In this document: in pieces, positions 45,272 to 57,674 of the stretch
How positions within the stretch are numbered: position 1 is the first letter of the stretch
How the letters are laid out: every line of letters starts with the position of its first letter
From: Anolis sagrei
Lineage: Eukaryota; Chordata; Lepidosauria; Squamata; Anolidae
NCBI RefSeq assembly: GCF_037176765.1
Contig: NC_090024.1
Location: 249,122,032 to 249,186,031 of the forward strand
DNA length: 64,000 nucleotides
Direction: 5' to 3'
The notes under the pieces: model-generated
Seen by the model: only the letters and a program-made list of their open reading frames with translations
Told to the model about the DNA's origin: nothing
Databases searched by the model: none
Translations under genes and position numbers: made by a program

Positions 45272-48030
45272 AGTGTACCGTCCACCTCGCTGCACTACAG
45301 ACTCCCTGACTGAGCTAGCGGGGGTGATCTCGGACCTGGCATTGGAGTCCCAGCGGCTGCTTGTGCTGGGGGACTTCAATGTCCACGCCGAGACCACCCT
45401 ATCGGGAGCGGCTCAGGACTTCATGTCTACCATGGCAACCATGGGGCTGTCCCAACAGGTATCTGGCCCCACCCACAGTGCTGGACATACATTGGACTTG
45501 GTTTTCTGCCAGGGATGGGAGGAAGGTGGCGGTGTTGAGGAGTTATCCATCTCTCCGTTGCCATGGACCGACCACCACCTGGTCAGCTTTAGAGTAACTG
45601 CACCCCCTAACCTCTGCAGAGGTGGAGGACCCATTAAGTTGGTCCGCCCCAGGAGGCTTATGGATCCGGATGGATTCCTGACGGCTCTTGGGGAATTTCC
45701 CGCCGCCTCGGTTGGTGATCCTGTTGATGCCCTGGTTGCTCTCTGGAATGGGGAGATGACTAGGGCAATAAACACGATCGCTCCAGAACGTCCCCTCTCA
45801 AGTAGCCGAGCTAAACCAGCTCCTTGGTTCACTGAGGAGCTGGCAGCGTTGAAGCGAAAGAAGAGGGAACTAGAGAGCGTGTGGCGTTCGAATCCGAGCG
45901 AGCCAAATCGAACACAGTTTATGTCCTTCTTAAGGGCATATGCCGCGGCAATAAAAGCCGCAAAGAAGACCTTCTTTGCGGCCACTATTGCGTCTGCAAA
46001 GAACCGTCCGGCCGAACTGTTCCGAGTTGTCAGAGGCCTGTTAAAACCCACCATTCAGGATGGGTGCCCTGATGACTCGGCAGCTCGCTGTGAAGCCTTT
46101 GCTCAGTTCTTTGCAGACAAAGTCGCTTTGATCCGCTCTGGTCTGGACACCATATTAACGGCAGTCTCTGAGGATGTAACACGAGCATCTGCTTGTCCGG
46201 TTTTGATGGATTCATTTCAATTGGTTCAATCCGAGGATGTGGACAAGGTGCTTGGAGGAATGAGAGCTACCACATGCATCCTAGACCCCTGCCCATCCTG
46301 GCTTCTGAAGGAGGCCAGAGGGGGATTGGCCGAGTGGGTGAAGGTGGTGGTTAATGCCTCCCTCCGGGAAGGCATCTTTCCAGCCAGCTTAAAGCAAGCT
46401 GTAATAAAACCGCTGTTGAAAAAACCATCACTGGACCCCACTCAATTCGTCAACTTCCGGCCTGTTTCCAATCTCCCCTTTTTGGGCAAAGTCCTGGAAC
46501 GTGTGGTGGCCTCACAACTCCAGGCATTCTTGGTAGACACGGATTATCTGGATCCGGCACAGTCTGGCTTCAGGCCGGGGCATGGTACTGAGACAGCCTT
46601 GGTCGCCTTAGTGGATGATCTGCGCTGGGAGCTCGACAGGGGGAGTGTGTCCCTGTTGGTGCTTCTGGACCTCTCAGCGGCCTTCGATACTGTCGACCAC
46701 GGTATCCTTCTGAGACGCCTCGTGGGAATGGGTCTTGGAGGAACTGTTTTACAGTGGCTCCGCTCATTCCTCGAGGGTTGGTCTCAGAAGGTGTTACTGG
46801 GAGACTCCTGTTCAACCCCACAACCTTTGTCTTGTGGGGTTCCTCAGGGCTCATTATTGTCTCCCATGTTGTTTAACATCTACATGAAGCCGCTGGGTGC
46901 GATCATCCGGAGTTTCGGAGTGCGATGTCATCTGTACGCGGATGATGTCCAACTCTGTCACTCCTTTCCACCTGCTACTAAGGAGGCTGTTGAGGTCCTG
47001 AACCGGTGCTTGGCCGCTGTGACGGTCTGGATGAGGGCGAACAAATTGAAGTTGAATCCAGACAAGACAGAGGTCCTCTTGGTCAGTCGCAAGGCCGAAC
47101 AGGGTATAGGGTTACAGCCTGTGTTGGATGGGGTCGCACTCCCCCTGAAGACGCAGGTTCGCAGTTTGGGTGTGATCCTGGACTCATCGCTGAGCCTGGA
47201 GCCCCAGGTTTCGGCGGTGACCAGGGGAGCATTCGCACAGTTAAAACTCGTGTGCCAACTGCGCCCGTACCTTGGGAAGTCTGACTTGGCCACGGTAGTC
47301 CACGCTCTGGTTACATCCCGTTTGGACTACTGCAACGCTCTCTACGTGGGGTTGCCTTTGAAGACGGCCCGGAAGCTCCAACTAGTCCAACGTTCGGCAG
47401 CCATGATACTAACGGGAGCGGAGCGCAGGGAGCATACAACTCCTCTGCTGCACCAGCTCCACTGGCTGCCGATCTGCTACCGGGCTCAATTCAAAGTGCT
47501 GGCGTTGGCCTTTAAAGCCCTAAACGGTTCTGGCCCAACTTACCTATCCGAACGTATCTCGGCCTATCAGCCCGCCAGGACCCTAAGATCTTCTGGGGAG
47601 GCCCTGCTCTCTATCCCGCCTGCTTCACAGGTGCGGCTGGCGGGTACGAGAGACAGGGCCTTTTCTGTGGTGGCCCCGCGGCTATGGAACGCCCTGCCCT
47701 TGGAGGTAAGATCAGCCCCTTCATTGATGATATTCCGAAGAAGATTGAAGACCTGGATGTTTAAGCAGGCATTTGGTTAACCCAATGCAACGAGTGGTAA
47801 CTGACTAAAGGACTGGCAACATGGATGACGAACTGGATCACGTTTTTAGTTAAGAGTCGAACTGGATTGGTATTGATGTATGAATTGTGCTTTTATGTTT
47901 TTTATGTTTTTTATGCTTTTAACTGTATACTGTTGATTGTTATATTATGTTGTAAACCGCGTTGAGTCGCCGGCTAGGCTGAGAAACGGCGGTATATAAA
48001 TATAGCAAATAAATAAACAAATAAATAGTT

Positions 48031-48600
48031 ACTTACATACTTACTTAGGCGATCCCTCACTTTCCGAGGATGATTGTCTTCCTGTGGGTCCGTATGTGCC
48101 TGTGGAGCCCTATTTTTGCTCTGCATCTTCTTCCGCAGTGAGGAGGGCATTGGTTTCCAGGTGGAAGGCGGTCTCGGCCGGGGTTGGCTTGACACGCCTT
48201 CCTCTTGGCATGTTTCTCTTTTTCACCCTCCACTCGTGCCTCCTCAAATTCTGCAGCATTGCTGGTCACAGCTGACCTCCAGCTGGAGCGGTCAAGGGCC
48301 AGGGCTTCCCAGTTCTCAGTGCCTATGTCAGAGTTTTTAAGGTTGGCTTTGAGCCCGTCTTTAAATCTCTTTTCCTGTCCTCCAACGTTCCGTTTTCCGT
48401 TCTTGAGTTCGGAGTAGAGCAGCTGCAGTTGGGGAGGGGAGGGAAGACACGTTCGGCGCATGGCAGCGTGGGGCACATGCACAGGCAGGGGAGCCAAAGC
48501 AAGGACAGACAAAGGCTTGCACCTGGGAATCCATTTTTTTCATGTCAGGAGTGACTTGAGAAACTGAAAATATGCAATAAAGATTATTTTTCAAAAAGAG
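48031..48600 (-). mobile_element. LINE 3' end with zinc-finger-like C-terminus and (TAAG)n tail, unit 1
   Basis: Minus frame 48,057-48,512: LLYSELKNGKRNVGGQEKRF, DGLKANLKNSDI, DRSSWRSAV, then CPPHCGRRCRAKIGLHRHIRTH, a C2H2-like end found in some LINE polymerases. 3' tail is TAAG/TAAGTAAG. Clade not assigned. The L2 above inserted into this tail. Confidence 0.65.
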
Positions 48601-48620
48601 GAGGAGGAGGAGGAGGAGGA
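48600..48620 (+). repeat. (GGA)n microsatellite
   Basis: Seven GAG/GGA triplets, same place as in unit 2 (57,674-57,692). Confidence 0.9.
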
Positions 48621-49324
48621 GCAGAAATTTGAACAACTGCAAGTCCCAAATGTAAAGGTCTATTTTCCCCAAACCTCACCTGCGTTCAAATTTGGGCATA
48701 TTGAGTGTTCATTCCAAGTTTGGCCCAGATCCATCATTGTTTGCGTCCACACTGCATGTAGGCGAACTACAACTGTTCTGGAACAGCTGTTCCAGAAGCT
48801 CCAATTTTGTTTGCTTTGCATTGAATGTTTGTTTGCAGTCCTAAGTTTCAGGGACTCTGCAGATAGGTGGCTTCGTTTGGCTGCAATCATAGGGCAAGCC
48901 ACCTGTCAATTAGAGTTAGGTTCCCTGGTCCCGCCCCCTTTGGGTTTTTGGAGGGAATAGGAGCCTTTTTGAGTCAGTCCACACAGAGCAGCTTTCCATA
49001 CAGGACACGAAACCAAGAGCTCCTGTCGAAAGCTTCGTCTTCTACGGCTTGGCCGGGGAGATACACAGCCTACAGCTTGGCCGGGGAGAAAAGGCCCCAC
49101 AGCTGAGGATTTTACCACCTTACAGCTCCTTTGCTGAGGGACTTCAGTCAGCCATCACAGCACCCTGAACTCCTTCTTTTGCCCTGGAAGTCTACAAATC
49201 TCTGCTTGGCAAGGGTCGCTCGCGGAAGCCGGGCGCAGTTGGTACCGGGTGCAGGGGCTCCACGCCAACAGAAACATGTACAGACTGCCCAGATTAGAAG
49301 TTAAGCATTTCCCCATTAGTTAGT

Positions 49325-50765
49325 ATTTTTATTTTTTTATTTATTTATTTATTATTCCAACTTCTATGCCGCCACTCCCTTCCCTGGGGCTCGGAGCGGC
49401 TTACAAGAATAGCTAAAATCTAACAAAGTTTAAAAGCAATTTAAAACAATTTAAAAACAACAGTATCAAACATTAAAAGCCTGTCGAAACACGTATGTCT
49501 GACATGCCCTGCGGACAGCTGGCAAGTCCCGCAGGGCACGAACTTCAGGTGGCAGAGCATTCCAGAGTGATGGCGCCACTGCTGCGAAGGCTCTGCTCCT
49601 GGTAGCCGTTAGACGCAAGGTCTTGACACTGGGGACTTCCCATAGATCTTGGTCCTCAGAGCGGAGGGATCTCTGGGGTTGGGAGGGGGTGAGGCGATCC
49701 CTCAGATACATTGGCCCCAGACCATGCAAGGCCTTCAAGGTGAGTCCCATCCCTTTGAAAGTGATCCGGTGCTCAATGGGTAACCAATGCAGCTGTAGTA
49801 AGATTGGTGTTATGCGGCATCTCATCGGAATTCCCGCAAGAAGCCGAGCAGCTGCGTTTTGTACCAACTTGAGCTTCCGGATCACCGACAGAGGAAGGCC
49901 AATGTCGAGAGCATTACAGTAGTCCAGTCTTGAGATGACCGTGGCCTGGATCACCATAGCTAGGTCGTCCCTGGACAGGGAGGGGTCAGCCGTCTAGCCT
50001 GCCGCAGGTGAAAGAAAGAAGGCGGTTCTGCTCACGGCGGAGAGAGACCTGGGCCTCCATTGTCAGCAGAAAGAGGGTCCAAAAGGACTCCCAGACTCTT
50101 TACCAATGATGACGGGCGTAAGGCCTCGCCATCCAGGGTGGTCAGATGGATGTCCCCACTGCCCGGTCCACCCAGCCATAGGATCTCCTCCGTCTTTGCT
50201 GGATTCACCCTCAACCTGCTGGCACGCAGCCATCCAGCCACGGCCGCAATGAGGCACTGATGGAAACAATTGGGGACAGAGTCCGGTCGGCCTTCCATCT
50301 TCAGCACCAGCTGAGTGTCATCGGCATACTGATAACACTCCAGCCCAAAACCTCGAACCAGCTGAGCAAGTGGTCGCATAGAGAGGTTAAACAACAGAGG
50401 GGAGAGAATGGCCCCCTGAGGAGGAACCCCACAAGAGAGAGAGAGGGGGGGGACCTCTCAGAGACCAGGCCTCCCCTCCCCACTCGCTGTCCGCGGTTGT
50501 GAAGAAAGGAGGACGGCCAGTTTCAAGCTCTCCCCCTGATTCCAGCAACAGCAAGGCGGTGGGTCAAGAGATTGTGGTCGACTGTGTCCAATGCTGCTGT
50601 GAGATGCAATAGCACGAGCAGCGCTGACCCGCCCTGGTCAAGCTGGCACCGAAGGTGATCCGTGATGGAGACCAGCACAGTCTCTGTCCCGTGCCCCACA
50701 CGGAAGCCGGACTGGAAGGGATCTAGTCCGGCTGTGTGGTCTAGGAATTGCTGCAACTGCTCCGC
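49325..50765 (-). mobile_element. L2-type LINE fragment, unit 1
   Basis: Minus strand, 5'-truncated: DPFQSGFRVGHGTETVLVSI, LDTVDHNLLTHRL, QYADDTQLV, RVNPAKTE, SRLDYCNA, QLHWLPIEHRITFKG, RSEDQDLWEVP. At least three frame changes. 3' tail ATTTATTTATTT near 49,340. Confidence 0.88.
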
Positions 50766-51010
50766 TGCTGTATACAGTTATGAAGATAGTGCCTGTTCCC
50801 AATGAACAAGATTGCAAGAGCCAATAGACTGTGAAGAAAGCTATAAAGTCCCTCTTTGTTTTCCTCAATAAAGAACTTTGCTGGACTTACTTTAAGCCTC
50901 TACAGAACTTTGTTGAAGGAAATCCAAGGGCCTTTAATCTGAGGCAGCCCCGTTGGGCATCCCGTTGGGCACACGGAATTTATGTCCTGTCTACAGTCTT
51001 ATGCGCAGGC
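50766..51010 (+). mobile_element. LTR fossil, unit 1
   Basis: Short LTR-like piece with TATA-like CTATAAAGTCCC (50,840) and polyadenylation signal CTCAATAAAGAAC (50,865). Partial and old; copied in unit 2 at about 59,833-60,078. Confidence 0.4.
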
Positions 51011-52036
51011 GTGCGACAGCACAACAACTCCAAAACCTCAAGGTCAATGCCTACCAAACCCTTCCATTATTTATTGTTGGTTATGGGAGTTCTGTGTGCC
51101 ACGTTTGGTTCAATTGCATCATTGGCGGAGTTCAGAGTGCTCTTTGTTTGTAGGTGAAATACCAGCAACTACAACTCCCAAATGACAAAATCTATCCCAC
51201 TGCAACTCCAGCAGTATTCAGATTTGGGCATATCGGTTATTTGTGCCAAATTACGCCAATTAATTTGAAAAATAGGATCCATGTTAGTGTTATTTAACTC
51301 AAATCAATCTCCACTTTGTGCAAGTGATAAACCTGATAATAGTATCATCTCCACTGGAACAAGACCAGCTTTCCACTTCTGTAGGGAGTAAGTTTCTCTG
51401 CTGGCTGGAGGGGGCTGGACCCAATTCCCTTTGGGGGTCTCTGGCATCTCATTCCCTGGAGCTATTTCAACAGGCCGGATGGCCGTCTTCTGGGAGGGCT
51501 TTCCCTGGTCTTCCTTCCTAGCCGAAAGGGCTTGGGCTGGGTGGCCTTAGTGGTTTATCACACGGGTGTCCTACTCTTCTTTCCATAGACACAAAGTCCT
51601 CAGTCATTCCAGAAACAGGGACATTTCAGAGCCAATCCCCCACATAGAGACACCAGAGTATCGGAAGCACATTGGCTACCTCTCACTGAATGGTCCAATA
51701 ACCACAGAAACCTTAAAGTCTTTAGAATGATAGAATAACTTTATTGTCACTCTACATTGTACAATGAAAGGAAATGAATTCCCCAACAGACATCACAAAA
51801 ACGACATACCCATCCCTCCACACTTCAAGCACCAACCACCATTTCAGAAGGAAGGTCTGTTTCTGCGCATGGGTTGCTCCCATTTTGACACAACATCACA
51901 CAACATCAGTTCTTAATAGCAAAATACTGAGTTTATTTCTTTGTTTTTAGTCTCTTCCTTTTCAGCTGCTCTTACATTTCTTCGAAGAAGAATCTATAAC
52001 TTGAATTCTGCAAGTAGGCAGCTGAAGAGTGGCAGG

Positions 52037-52207
52037 AAAAGGGAAGGGGAAGGGGAAGGGGAAGGGGAAGGGGAAGGGGAAGGGGAAGGGGAAGGGGAAG
52101 GGGAAGGGGAAGGGGAGGGGAAGGGAGGGGAGGGGGAAGGGATTGGAAGGGGAGGGGAGGGGAGGGGAGGGGGAAGGGGAAGGGTGGGGAAAGGAGAAAC
52201 AGAAGGA

Positions 52208-52242
<35 letters not shown>

Positions 52243-52320
52243 GAAAGGGAAAAAGAAAAATAGAAAGCAAAGGATACGGAAAAAGAGAAAGAGAAAAGAG
52301 AAACAGAAAGAGAAAACAAA
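52037..52320 (+). repeat. (GGGGAA)n minisatellite and GAAA-rich tract, unit 2
   Basis: Regular AAGGGG hexamers at 52,037-52,115, then irregular GGGGA, then (GAAA)n at 52,204-52,242. Purine-only strand for about 280 bases. Confidence 0.95.
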
Positions 52321-52359
52321 AGAGAAGATGGATGTAAAGAAACCTACCGCTCAATTTCA

Positions 52360-52960
52360 GTATTGAATATTGATTCTAAATTATTTGCTAATATCTTGGT
52401 AGAAAGACTCAAGCACTTTCTAATGGATAAAGGAAGAACAATGGGGCTTCCTCCCGTAACGAAGAAGGAATGATAACGTCAGAACCATGACAAACGTCAT
52501 TCTGAAAAGAACAACGATGAAGAATGTGCGTTCTTAGCGCTAGACGCGGAGAAGGCCTTCAACAACATAAATTGGAAGTCCTTCATCTAACTCATGCAAG
52601 AATTCGATATGGGGCACTACTTCATAAATGCCATAAAATCGGTATAGAATAATATACCGATTTGTAAGATCCTCCTTGATAAGAATTTGGGGAAAGTATA
52701 AAAGCAGATTTCATTTTTTTAAAAACCTCTGAATACCCACCGTGGAAGCGGAACAGAGGAGAGATCGAGGGTGGGAAAGGTGGCTCAGAGACAAAGAGAG
52801 ACAGTGAACCCAAACAGTAGAAGATTGCTTCACAAAGTGAGCAGCAAATATTGGACACACTACATGAATGACTGATTGGGAAAAGAATTTGGAACAAGAA
52901 AGTGAAATCTACCAACTCTTACGACCTAGGCGAGAATCGGATCAAAGTATGAAACTGAGG
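52360..52960 (+). mobile_element. L1 reverse-transcriptase relic, unit 2
   Basis: LDAEKAFNNINWKSFI, LMQEFDMGHYFINAIKS and PICKILLDKNLGKV correspond to the L1 reverse transcriptase (LDAEKAFD motif onward). Heavily broken. 52,960-53,440 is AG- then GT-rich DNA without a gene. Confidence 0.75.
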
Positions 52961-53439
52961 TGAAGAAGAGGTAGACGGAGGCGTGAGAGGGGCCTGAGAA
53001 AAGAAAGGAGAAGGCCAAAGGAGAAGGAGAAAAGGAAAAGTGAACAGAGAAGGGCAAAGGGAAGAGGGAGAGGAGAGAGACGAAAGGAGGGAGAAGAGAC
53101 AGAAAGAAGGGAAAGAGTTAAGAGAAAGGAGGCAGATGAGTGAGAATGTGAGGGATGTGAGATGTGTATAGTGTGTGAGAAGAAAAAGGTAAAAGAGAGG
53201 GAAAAAACCAGAAAAAAGCAAAATATAAAAAGAAAAAGGGAGAAGAGAGTGATGGGTGATCTGAGATGGGCAACGTGTGTGAGATGTCCATGGTGTATGT
53301 GATGTGTGTGCAGTATAATGTGCACAATTTGTGTGGTGTATGAACTGTGTGTACTATGCGTGTGGTATGTGTTCCGTGCGATGTTCGTATTCTGTGTGTT
53401 GCATATGATATGAAATGGGTGATATGAAATGGGCATGTT

Positions 53440-53522
53440 CATAGAATCCTAGAATCAAAGAGTTGGAAGAGGCCTCATGGGTCATCCAGTCCAACCCCAT
53501 TCCGCCAAGAAGCAGGAATATA
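53440..53522 (-). mobile_element. CR1 3' terminal piece, unit 2
   Basis: ATAGAATCCTAGAATCAAAG and CATCCAGTCCAACCCCATTC, the CR1 end, inside TGTG-rich sequence. Confidence 0.8.
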
Positions 53523-53669
53523 GCATGTTGTGTGACATGTGTGTGGTGTGTGGTGTGTGATGTGTGTGGTTTGTCTGGTGTATGAGGTGTGTGTATTATG
53601 TATGACCTGATGTGTGTGTTCTGTGTGATGAAGTGTTCTGTGTGATGTGTGTGGTGTGCCAGATGTGGG

Positions 53670-53775
53670 GAGGGGAGAAGGAAGGGGAGGGGAGGGAGGG
53701 AGGGGGAGGGAGGGGAGGGGGAGGGGAGGGGAGGGAAGGGGAGGGGGGAGGGGAAAGGGTGGGAGGGAGGGGGAT
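53670..53775 (+). repeat. GGGGA/GGGA minisatellite, unit 2
   Basis: Purine-only GGGGAGGGGAGGGA repeats; longer in unit 3 (62,730-62,910). Confidence 0.95.
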
Positions 53776-54168
53776 TGAACAGTCAGACTTTTGCCAGAAC
53801 TGAACACACATCTCAAGTCTTTGGGATTTCAAACTGGTGGGAAGTATAAAAAAGCAGAAAAAAAGAGGACGGTTCAGCCTGCCTTCCTTCAAGCATGGCC
53901 TTCTACTCTCATCTCAAGATGTTTTGGGTTCAGTTCTGTTCACGACTGGTCAATGCTGTGATTTCCTGTTGAGTTCCAATCTAGCCAGAAGTGGATCCAA
54001 CATCCAGGCGGTTGAGGAGAGGAACATTGGGCATTGGGCAACCCATCAGGAAGAAGAAGAAGAAGGCCAAACGCTGCCTTGGCGTAGTCGTGGTTCTCTT
54101 GCTTTCCTCGGATTCCACCTGGCTCTCACTCCTGGTGCTGTTGTCTCCTGTTGTCTCCGCAAATTCAC

Positions 54169-54832
54169 CAAGACTCTCCAAGTCTTTGGCACAGAGTATG
54201 TTTCCGACCGGGCTTGATCCGGCTGAAACCCTGGCTGATATCTCTGCCGTATCCCAACACTTGTGAGGCTTTTCACCTGAGGAGAATGAGAAGAAGGACA
54301 TCCCATGACACAAGGCAGCTTCACCAGCTTGGTGAAGGACCCAATTTTGGGCCCAGATCTCAAATATGAGGATGCCTGTTGCCCCCCACCTGGCTCCCTT
54401 CCCAGATCCGAAGTCCAGCAGGGAAGAGGAGTGGAGACCCCATGCCGGGAAGCCAGCCAGACCAGTTCAAACTGCTTTCATGAACCAGAGAAGGAAATGC
54501 AAAGACTACCCAAGACTTCTAGAACAGACTTTGTCCTGTGCTGCATTGGACTCACCTGAGGAGGAGGAACGGGGCAACCCAAGAGCTCTGGTGTCATTTG
54601 GAAGCCACTTGCAGCATCCTTCTCCTTGCATCGTAGGCAACCAAACAGGCCTGGGTCTTTCTCAGCCATACGTGTGAGCATTTCTTCATGATACAGATCT
54701 TCATGGTACCACTTATCCAGACATACTTGTCCCATGGGAGGCGGGGTGGGTTTTGATGTGCCTGGAGCTTTGCCTGAAAGCTTTGCCTCACCCTTGGTCA
54801 GGCTTGTGGGGCTTGTAGTCCAAGCTGTGCTC
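54169..54832 (-). CDS. Candidate two exons of an unrecognised gene, array unit 2
   Basis: Exon a 54,556-54,832 (277 bases) and exon b 54,169-54,276, same splice sites as in unit 1. Exon a differs from unit 1 at a few residues (for example HEDLYHEE for HEALYHEE, GCLRC for GCQRC). Exon b ends differently (KTWRVL), with the donor displaced by small changes. Not recognised. Confidence 0.45.
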
Positions 54833-54837
54833 CTGCA

Positions 54838-54940
54838 GGAAGGAAGGAAGGAAGGAAGGAAGAAAGAAAGAAAGAGAGAGAGAGAGAAAGGAAGGAAGGA
54901 AGGAAGGAAGGAAGGAAGGAAGGAAGGAAGGAAGGAAGGG
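54838..54940 (+). repeat. (GGAA)n/(GAAA)n/(GA)n microsatellite, unit 2
   Basis: Twice as long as its counterpart in unit 1. Confidence 0.95.
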
Positions 54941-56125
54941 CTTGAGTCCACGGCACAAGGCGTCTGGTTCCCAAAGAGCAGTCCTGCTGCTGACACGAGG
55001 GTTTCACCCTTTGCGCCACTGGCTGGGGGCTCCGTCTCACAGAGTCATTCTATGGGACTTCTGAGCAGTGTGGGTTGCATCGATTAGCATGATCGCCTTA
55101 GAGTTCTGTTCCTGGCTGTCATTTAGTTTTGCATATAGAAAAACATTTTTGTCTCTTCCTCTTCCTTTGTAGAGTCTTGATTCTGCTTGCTTGCATGTTT
55201 GTATTTCTGTTCTTTTAAATAACAATTAATGTAAAAGATGCCAAATGTTTCCACTTTACTAAAATATAAAGCACTAAAAACTTTGGGAAAGGTTCCTTCT
55301 TTCCCCAATCGCGGGTCAATTAACCAGGAACGGATCAGAAACGTCACAAAGGAAATGTCATACTTCCAATTTGGCCACAGTGGGACATCATCATCCTTTG
55401 AGTCACCACCACCACCACCACCATTTCTTGGGGGCCATGGAGCTCTGCGCGACTGCCTGTCTGTCACCCATCGAGTCTGCTAATGTCAGAATGAGACTCC
55501 CATGCCATAGGGAAGAAGGAGCATCCCCAGACTTTGCCTCAATGGGGCAAAATAGCATTCAACCGGGAAAACCTAGAATACTCACCAAAAATACATGTGC
55601 ATAGCAGATAAACTCTGTGTTGAACTCAAGGTACATCTGGGTTTTCTATGTAGTGTAGTCAAGCCACAAATAACGGCATCTGTAACAGATGCAAAGAAAC
55701 AACTGGACAGGAGTTGGCTGTCTGGCAAGTGGTCAGCCTCTCTCCCTCCCAGCTGCCACCTCTGCTCAGACCTGAAGGTCATCCCGATAGTGACATCATC
55801 ATCATCATTCATGGCATCAGAGTGTTTGTGATCAGCTGAGGCTGCCTTCATGTCAACAACAGTTTAGGCAACCCTTGCCACCAGGCCCCATCTGCAATAC
55901 TATAGGATATCATTGAACTGCTTTGAACTGCATTCTATGAAGCTACGTATGGCAGAATGCATGATGGCGCCTCGGGTGTTCTTTATTGGAAGTTACATAA
56001 TTGGTGTAGAAGAGTTTAACATGAAGCACTCCCTCACTAATCCAAAAGGGTCGGTTACGCACATATTGTGAACAGATAATTGGTAATATTGGTAAAATAC
56101 ATATTATTATTTTTTTACATTTCAG

Positions 56126-56223
56126 TTGGAAGATGAGCAAGTGAAAGACTGTATGATAAAATGGGATGTTTATCGACCAGAAGTTGATGGCAAAAGTGAC
56201 GAGGAGGGTGATATTGGAATCAC
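56126..56223 (+). CDS. Candidate exon, plus strand, unit 2
   Basis: Counterpart of 38,222-38,318 with an intact frame: after TTTTACATTTCAG it reads LEDEQVKDCMIKWDVYRPEV, DGKSDEEGDIGIT. Acidic and charged, no family recognised, no clear donor, no neighbouring exon found. Confidence 0.35.
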
Positions 56224-56480
56224 AGGATAACAGAGTTGGAAGAGACCACATAGATCATCATTAACTGACCCAAATAGTACTTTTTCTGTGACTTTTGTGA
56301 GTGTTGACTATAAAAGTGTAGCTCAGAACTGTCACAGTTAGTTTCTCATCCACAATATTACTACTATGCTATAAAGGTGCCAATATATGGGAGATGATTT
56401 CCCAGCCACAGAGAACAGATATGACAATACAATGTATTTGGATCTCCAAGATGTTTTTTTGGTATATGCAAGGTCTACAT

Positions 56481-56615
56481 CAGTGGTTCTCAACCTGCAA
56501 GTCCCCAGGTGTTTTGGCCTTCAACTCCCAGAAATCCCAACAGCTGGTCTACTGGCTGAAATTTCTGGGAGTTGTAGGCCAAAACTCCTGAGGATCCACA
56601 GGTTGAGAACCATTG
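56481..56615. mobile_element. hAT MITE, unit 2
   Basis: Same insertion as 38,577-38,698 with the same GTCTACAT flanks; 13 bases longer in the middle. The insertion predates the array. Confidence 0.93.
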
Positions 56616-57101
56616 GTCTACATTTAGTCAGCTAACATTGGGAACGTGTATTAACTGACCTAAACATGGATGGGTTATGGGTAGATAAACCAATAAGCCA
56701 ATGGGTGCTAAATACCGATCCTCTGATGACATTTACGATACGCCTTCCGAGATATGTCAACCCTGGCTAGGTGACTCTGATGTCTATCTGACCCTGAGGA
56801 GGAGCCCTGGACCCAGCATCGATGTCATGAAGCGAGAGCTGTTGCCTTAGAGTTGGATCCAGAGTGGCCTTCCTGCCTGCCTGCCTGTGGAAGGAAGGAA
56901 GGGCTCCATCTCCTTCCATAAAGGACGTTGTGTCCCAAGGACGTTCCTCCGGAAAGAGAGACAGAAGGCGCATTTCATTCATTTCTCTGTGTGACTTGTA
57001 CACACAACAACAACAACAACAACAACAACTCTATGCTTCTGTTCTGTATTCGGATCTGTTACTTAATAGAGATCTCAGTCGCTGTTACAGGAGACTAGTT
57101 A

Positions 57102-57674
57102 CTTACTTACTTACTTACTTAGGCGATCCCTCACTTTCCGAGGATGATTGTCTTCCTGTGGGTCCGTATGTGGCTGTGGAGCCCTATTTTTGCTCTGCAT
57201 CTTCTTCCGCAGTGAGGAGGGCATTGGTTTCCAGGTGGAAGGCGGTCTCGGCCGGGGTTGGCTTGACGCGCCTTCCTCTTGGCACGTTTCTCTTTTTCAC
57301 CCTCCACTCGTGCCTCCTCAAATTCTGCAGCACTGCTGGTCACAGCTGACCTCCAGCTGGAGCGCTCAAGGGCCAGGGCTTCCCAGTTCTCAGTGCCTAT
57401 GTCAGAGTTTTTAAGGTTGGCTTTGAGCCCGTCTTTAAATCTCTTTTCCTGTCCTCCAACGTTCCGTTTTCCGTTCTTGAGTTCGGAGTAGAGCAGCTGC
57501 AGTTGGGGAGGGGAGGGAAGAGACGTTCGGCGCATGGCAGCGTGGGGCACATGCACAGGCAGGGGAGCCAAAGCAAGGACAGACAAAGGCTTGCACCTGG
57601 GAATCCATTTTTTTCATGTCAGGAGTGACTTGAGAAACTGAAAATATGCAATAAAGATTATTTTTCAAAAAGAG
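57102..57674 (-). mobile_element. LINE 3' end with zinc-finger-like C-terminus, unit 2
   Basis: Counterpart of 48,031-48,600, minus frame 57,131-57,586 with the same motifs and a (TAAG)n tail at 57,098-57,121. This copy shows the uninterrupted L2 target. Confidence 0.65.

Larger units (their letters stand above)
39183..48025 (+). mobile_element. Full-length L2-type LINE, interrupted by a Vingi-like LINE
   Basis: Without the nested insertion it is about 5.6 kb. 5' part 39,183-41,600 is a GC-rich 5' UTR with no recognised ORF1. ORF2 runs from about ATG 41,604 to 42,053 and resumes at 45,282 to 47,780, together about 980 codons with no other break. Domains in order: endonuclease (VVLLNARSVNGK, ACITETWLDE, VLGDFNVHAE, TDHHLVSFR), reverse transcriptase (RPVSNLPFLGKVLERV, DLSAAFDTVDHGIL, CGVPQGSLLSPMLFNIY, YADD at 46,935-46,946) and the C-terminal end. 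3' UTR and AAATAAATAAA tail end at 48,025. Flanked by TAGTT on both sides (39,178-39,182 and 48,026-48,030). Unit 2 of the array has the uninterrupted target at about 57,094-57,105. Confidence 0.93.
48031..51221 (+). repeat. 9-kb tandem array, unit 1, right part
   Basis: Matches 57,102-60,288 of unit 2 closely. Order: LINE C-terminus, hAT-like pieces, L2 fragment, LTR fossil, hAT-like pieces. Confidence 0.9.
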
